Source of the DNA: Arenibacter aquaticus
GTDB lineage: Bacteria; Bacteroidota; Bacteroidia; Flavobacteriales; Flavobacteriaceae
Direction: 5' to 3'
Assembly: GCF_003957295.1 (NCBI RefSeq)
Contig: NZ_RQPJ01000005.1
Location: 244,282-308,281, forward strand
Length of the DNA: 64,000 bases
The notes under the pieces were generated by a model. That model searched no databases. It saw only the letters and a list, made by a program, of their open reading frames with translations, and had not been told where the DNA came from. Numbering within the stretch: the stretch's first letter is position 1; the number at the start of each line of letters is the position of its first letter. The position numbers and the translations under genes are program-made. Below, piece by piece: positions 63,039 to 64,000 of this stretch.

Positions 63039-64000
63039 TTATCTTTTTAAGGCAGATGGCAGCAACGATTCTGGAAAAGATTGATAACTAATAGGTCGCA
63101 CCCATCTCTTTATTGAATCCGTCCCAACTGCAGTAAATCTAGAATCTGTAGAGGCCGGATACGGACCACCATGTTGCATGGACGGACAGACTTCCACTCC
63201 AGTGGGCACCCCGTTAAAAATAATTCTCCCAACACGATTCTCAAGTGCATCCACAATATCTGCCAGGGTGTTACAATCTTCTTCTTCAGCTATAATAGTA
63301 CCGGTTAATTGACCTTCCAAACCTTCTATTATACTAAGCAACTCCTGCTCATCCTTACTTCTCACTACAACGCAAAAAGGACCAAAAACTTCTTGGTGTA
63401 TTTTGGGGTTTGCCAAAAATTCTGCTCCACTAACACTAACAATTTGTGAATCGGCATAATTTTCCTTAACTCCTACCTCTACCTTACCTTCTACTTGCAC
63501 TCCATCTTGAGCCACTACAGCAGTTCCGTTTTCTTTAAAACCCTTTTTAATTCTTGGGTGCAGCATACATTGGGGTTCAATAGCTATGGTCTTCTCCGCC
63601 AAATCTTTTATAAAAGCTCCGGTATTACCATCCTCTATGGTCAATAGCAATCCAGGGTTGGTACAAAATTGCCCGGCCCCCAAGGTAATGGAACCAGCAT
63701 AGGTACTGGCAATTTCCTCAGATCTGGCAGCTATGGCATTAGGAGTAATCAACACAGGATTAACGCTTCCCATCTCGGCAAATACAGGAATAGGCTCTTT
63801 GCGCTGCGAGGCTAGATCAAACAAGGCCCTACCTCCTACTATACTACCTGTAAACCCAACAGCTTTCAGTTTAGGATGATTTACAAGATTGGTTCCTACC
63901 GTTATTCCCCTCCCTACCAGATTGGAAAATACTCCGTTTGGCATACCGGTTTTTTCTGCCGCCTTTATAATGGCAGAAGCTACCAGTTCTGCCGTTCCGG
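63039..64000 (-). CDS. Alpha-ketoglutarate semialdehyde (2,5-dioxovalerate) dehydrogenase, 5' part outside window
   Basis: The visible C-terminal 320 residues belong to an aldehyde dehydrogenase that continues past the right edge; the ATG at 63944 is internal because the frame stays open with GTAELVASAIIKAAEKTG upstream of it. Catalytic Glu lies in PVFAEMGSVNPV and nucleophilic Cys in GAGQFCTNPGLLL; both motifs fit the semialdehyde dehydrogenases of hydroxyproline and sugar-acid pathways. EVFGPFCVVV is the later signature. It would oxidise the final semialdehyde to 2-oxoglutarate. Confidence 0.9.
   Translation of the reverse strand, partial: GTAELVASAIIKAAEKTGMPNGVFSNLVGRGITVGTNLVNHPKLKAVGFTGSIVGGRALFDLASQRKEPIPVFAEMGSVNPVLITPNAIAARSEEIASTYAGSITLGAGQFCTNPGLLLTIEDGNTGAFIKDLAEKTIAIEPQCMLHPRIKKGFKENGTAVVAQDGVQVEGKVEVGVKENYADSQIVSVSGAEFLANPKIHQEVFGPFCVVVRSKDEQELLSIIEGLEGQLTGTIIAEEEDCNTLADIVDALENRVGRIIFNGVPTGVEVCPSMQHGGPYPASTDSRFTAVGTDSIKRWVRPISYQSFPESLLPSALKR

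Noticed and set aside
1-64000. CRISPR arrays, insertion sequences or prophage genes
   Set aside because: I saw no regularly spaced repeats, transposase, integrase or phage structural genes; the content is core chromosomal.

Overview
The window is a gene-dense piece of a Bacteroidota chromosome, most likely from a (probably marine) member of the Flavobacteriaceae. The evidence is: A+T-rich sequence with little Shine-Dalgarno signal; Bacteroidetes-type promoters (TTG, about 19 nt, TAnnTTTG) ahead of several genes; bacillithiol synthesis by BshC; families largely restricted to this phylum (DUF5683, DUF6122, DUF6428, DUF2795, the GNAT-nitrilase fusion, a 577-residue signal peptidase I); and the flavobacterial gene order parA-parB-DUF5683-dapB-lepB-wbqC. 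I see no insertion sequence, prophage, integrase or CRISPR array. Genus-level placement (Maribacter/Arenibacter/Zobellia-like) is a guess from general resemblance.

Layout. 1-9 kb: end of a PNPOx-like flavoprotein gene, a PLP-dependent decarboxylase, bshC, an exported M14 carboxypeptidase, a DUF1569 protein and a GH20 lipoprotein. 9-17 kb: rluF, the GNAT-nitrilase fusion, a secreted CarboxypepD_reg-like protein, an exported LD-carboxypeptidase and recQ. 17-25 kb: kdsD-tatC-AhpD-like-lptB (envelope and export), pssA, a DUF4105 membrane protein, an ABC-F ATPase, a degenerate methyltransferase-like protein, a 50-residue membrane protein and a cobalamin adenosyltransferase. 25-31 kb: DUF2795, secA, an orphan histidine kinase and small secreted or membrane peptides. 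31-36 kb: a methyltransferase and an arsenic operon (arsR, DUF6428, arsC-like phosphatase, ACR3), then a small membrane protein and a VOC protein. 36-42 kb: an MFS exporter, then udk, a DivIC/FtsB-like gene and both methylmalonyl-CoA mutase subunits. 42-48 kb: the parAB-dapB-lepB-wbqC run. 48-51 kb: an exported Gfo/Idh/MocA oxidoreductase with a DUF1080 (3-keto-glycoside hydrolase) protein. 51-59 kb: a minus-strand block (EEP nuclease, two rhomboids, mutL, a small membrane protein, ribH, a TPR protein) and a divergent recF-lipoprotein-DUF721 operon. 59-64 kb: ndk, a 50-residue conserved protein, apt, tRNA-Arg(ACG) and a trans-4-hydroxyproline catabolic operon that runs off the right edge.

How the genes work together. 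Methylmalonyl-CoA mutase needs adenosylcobalamin, and the adenosyltransferase at 24.9 kb can supply it. SecA, TatC and signal peptidase I are all here, along with several exported products, two of them with twin-arginine-like leaders. KdsD and LptB both serve lipopolysaccharide. The arsenic operon has two near-identical 23-bp sites (19 of 23 positions), one before arsR and one inside the operon before the DUF6428 gene; these are the best new regulatory candidates. The hydroxyproline block encodes epimerase, FAD-dependent dehydrogenase and semialdehyde dehydrogenase steps.

I found no wholly new multi-gene system. The most notable oddities are a RecQ without its zinc cysteines, a MutL with degenerate endonuclease metal motifs, a shrunken methyltransferase lacking its SAM loop, an exported S66 LD-carboxypeptidase, dyad elements in the recQ/kdsD intergenic region, and several small proteins that length-limited gene calling would miss.
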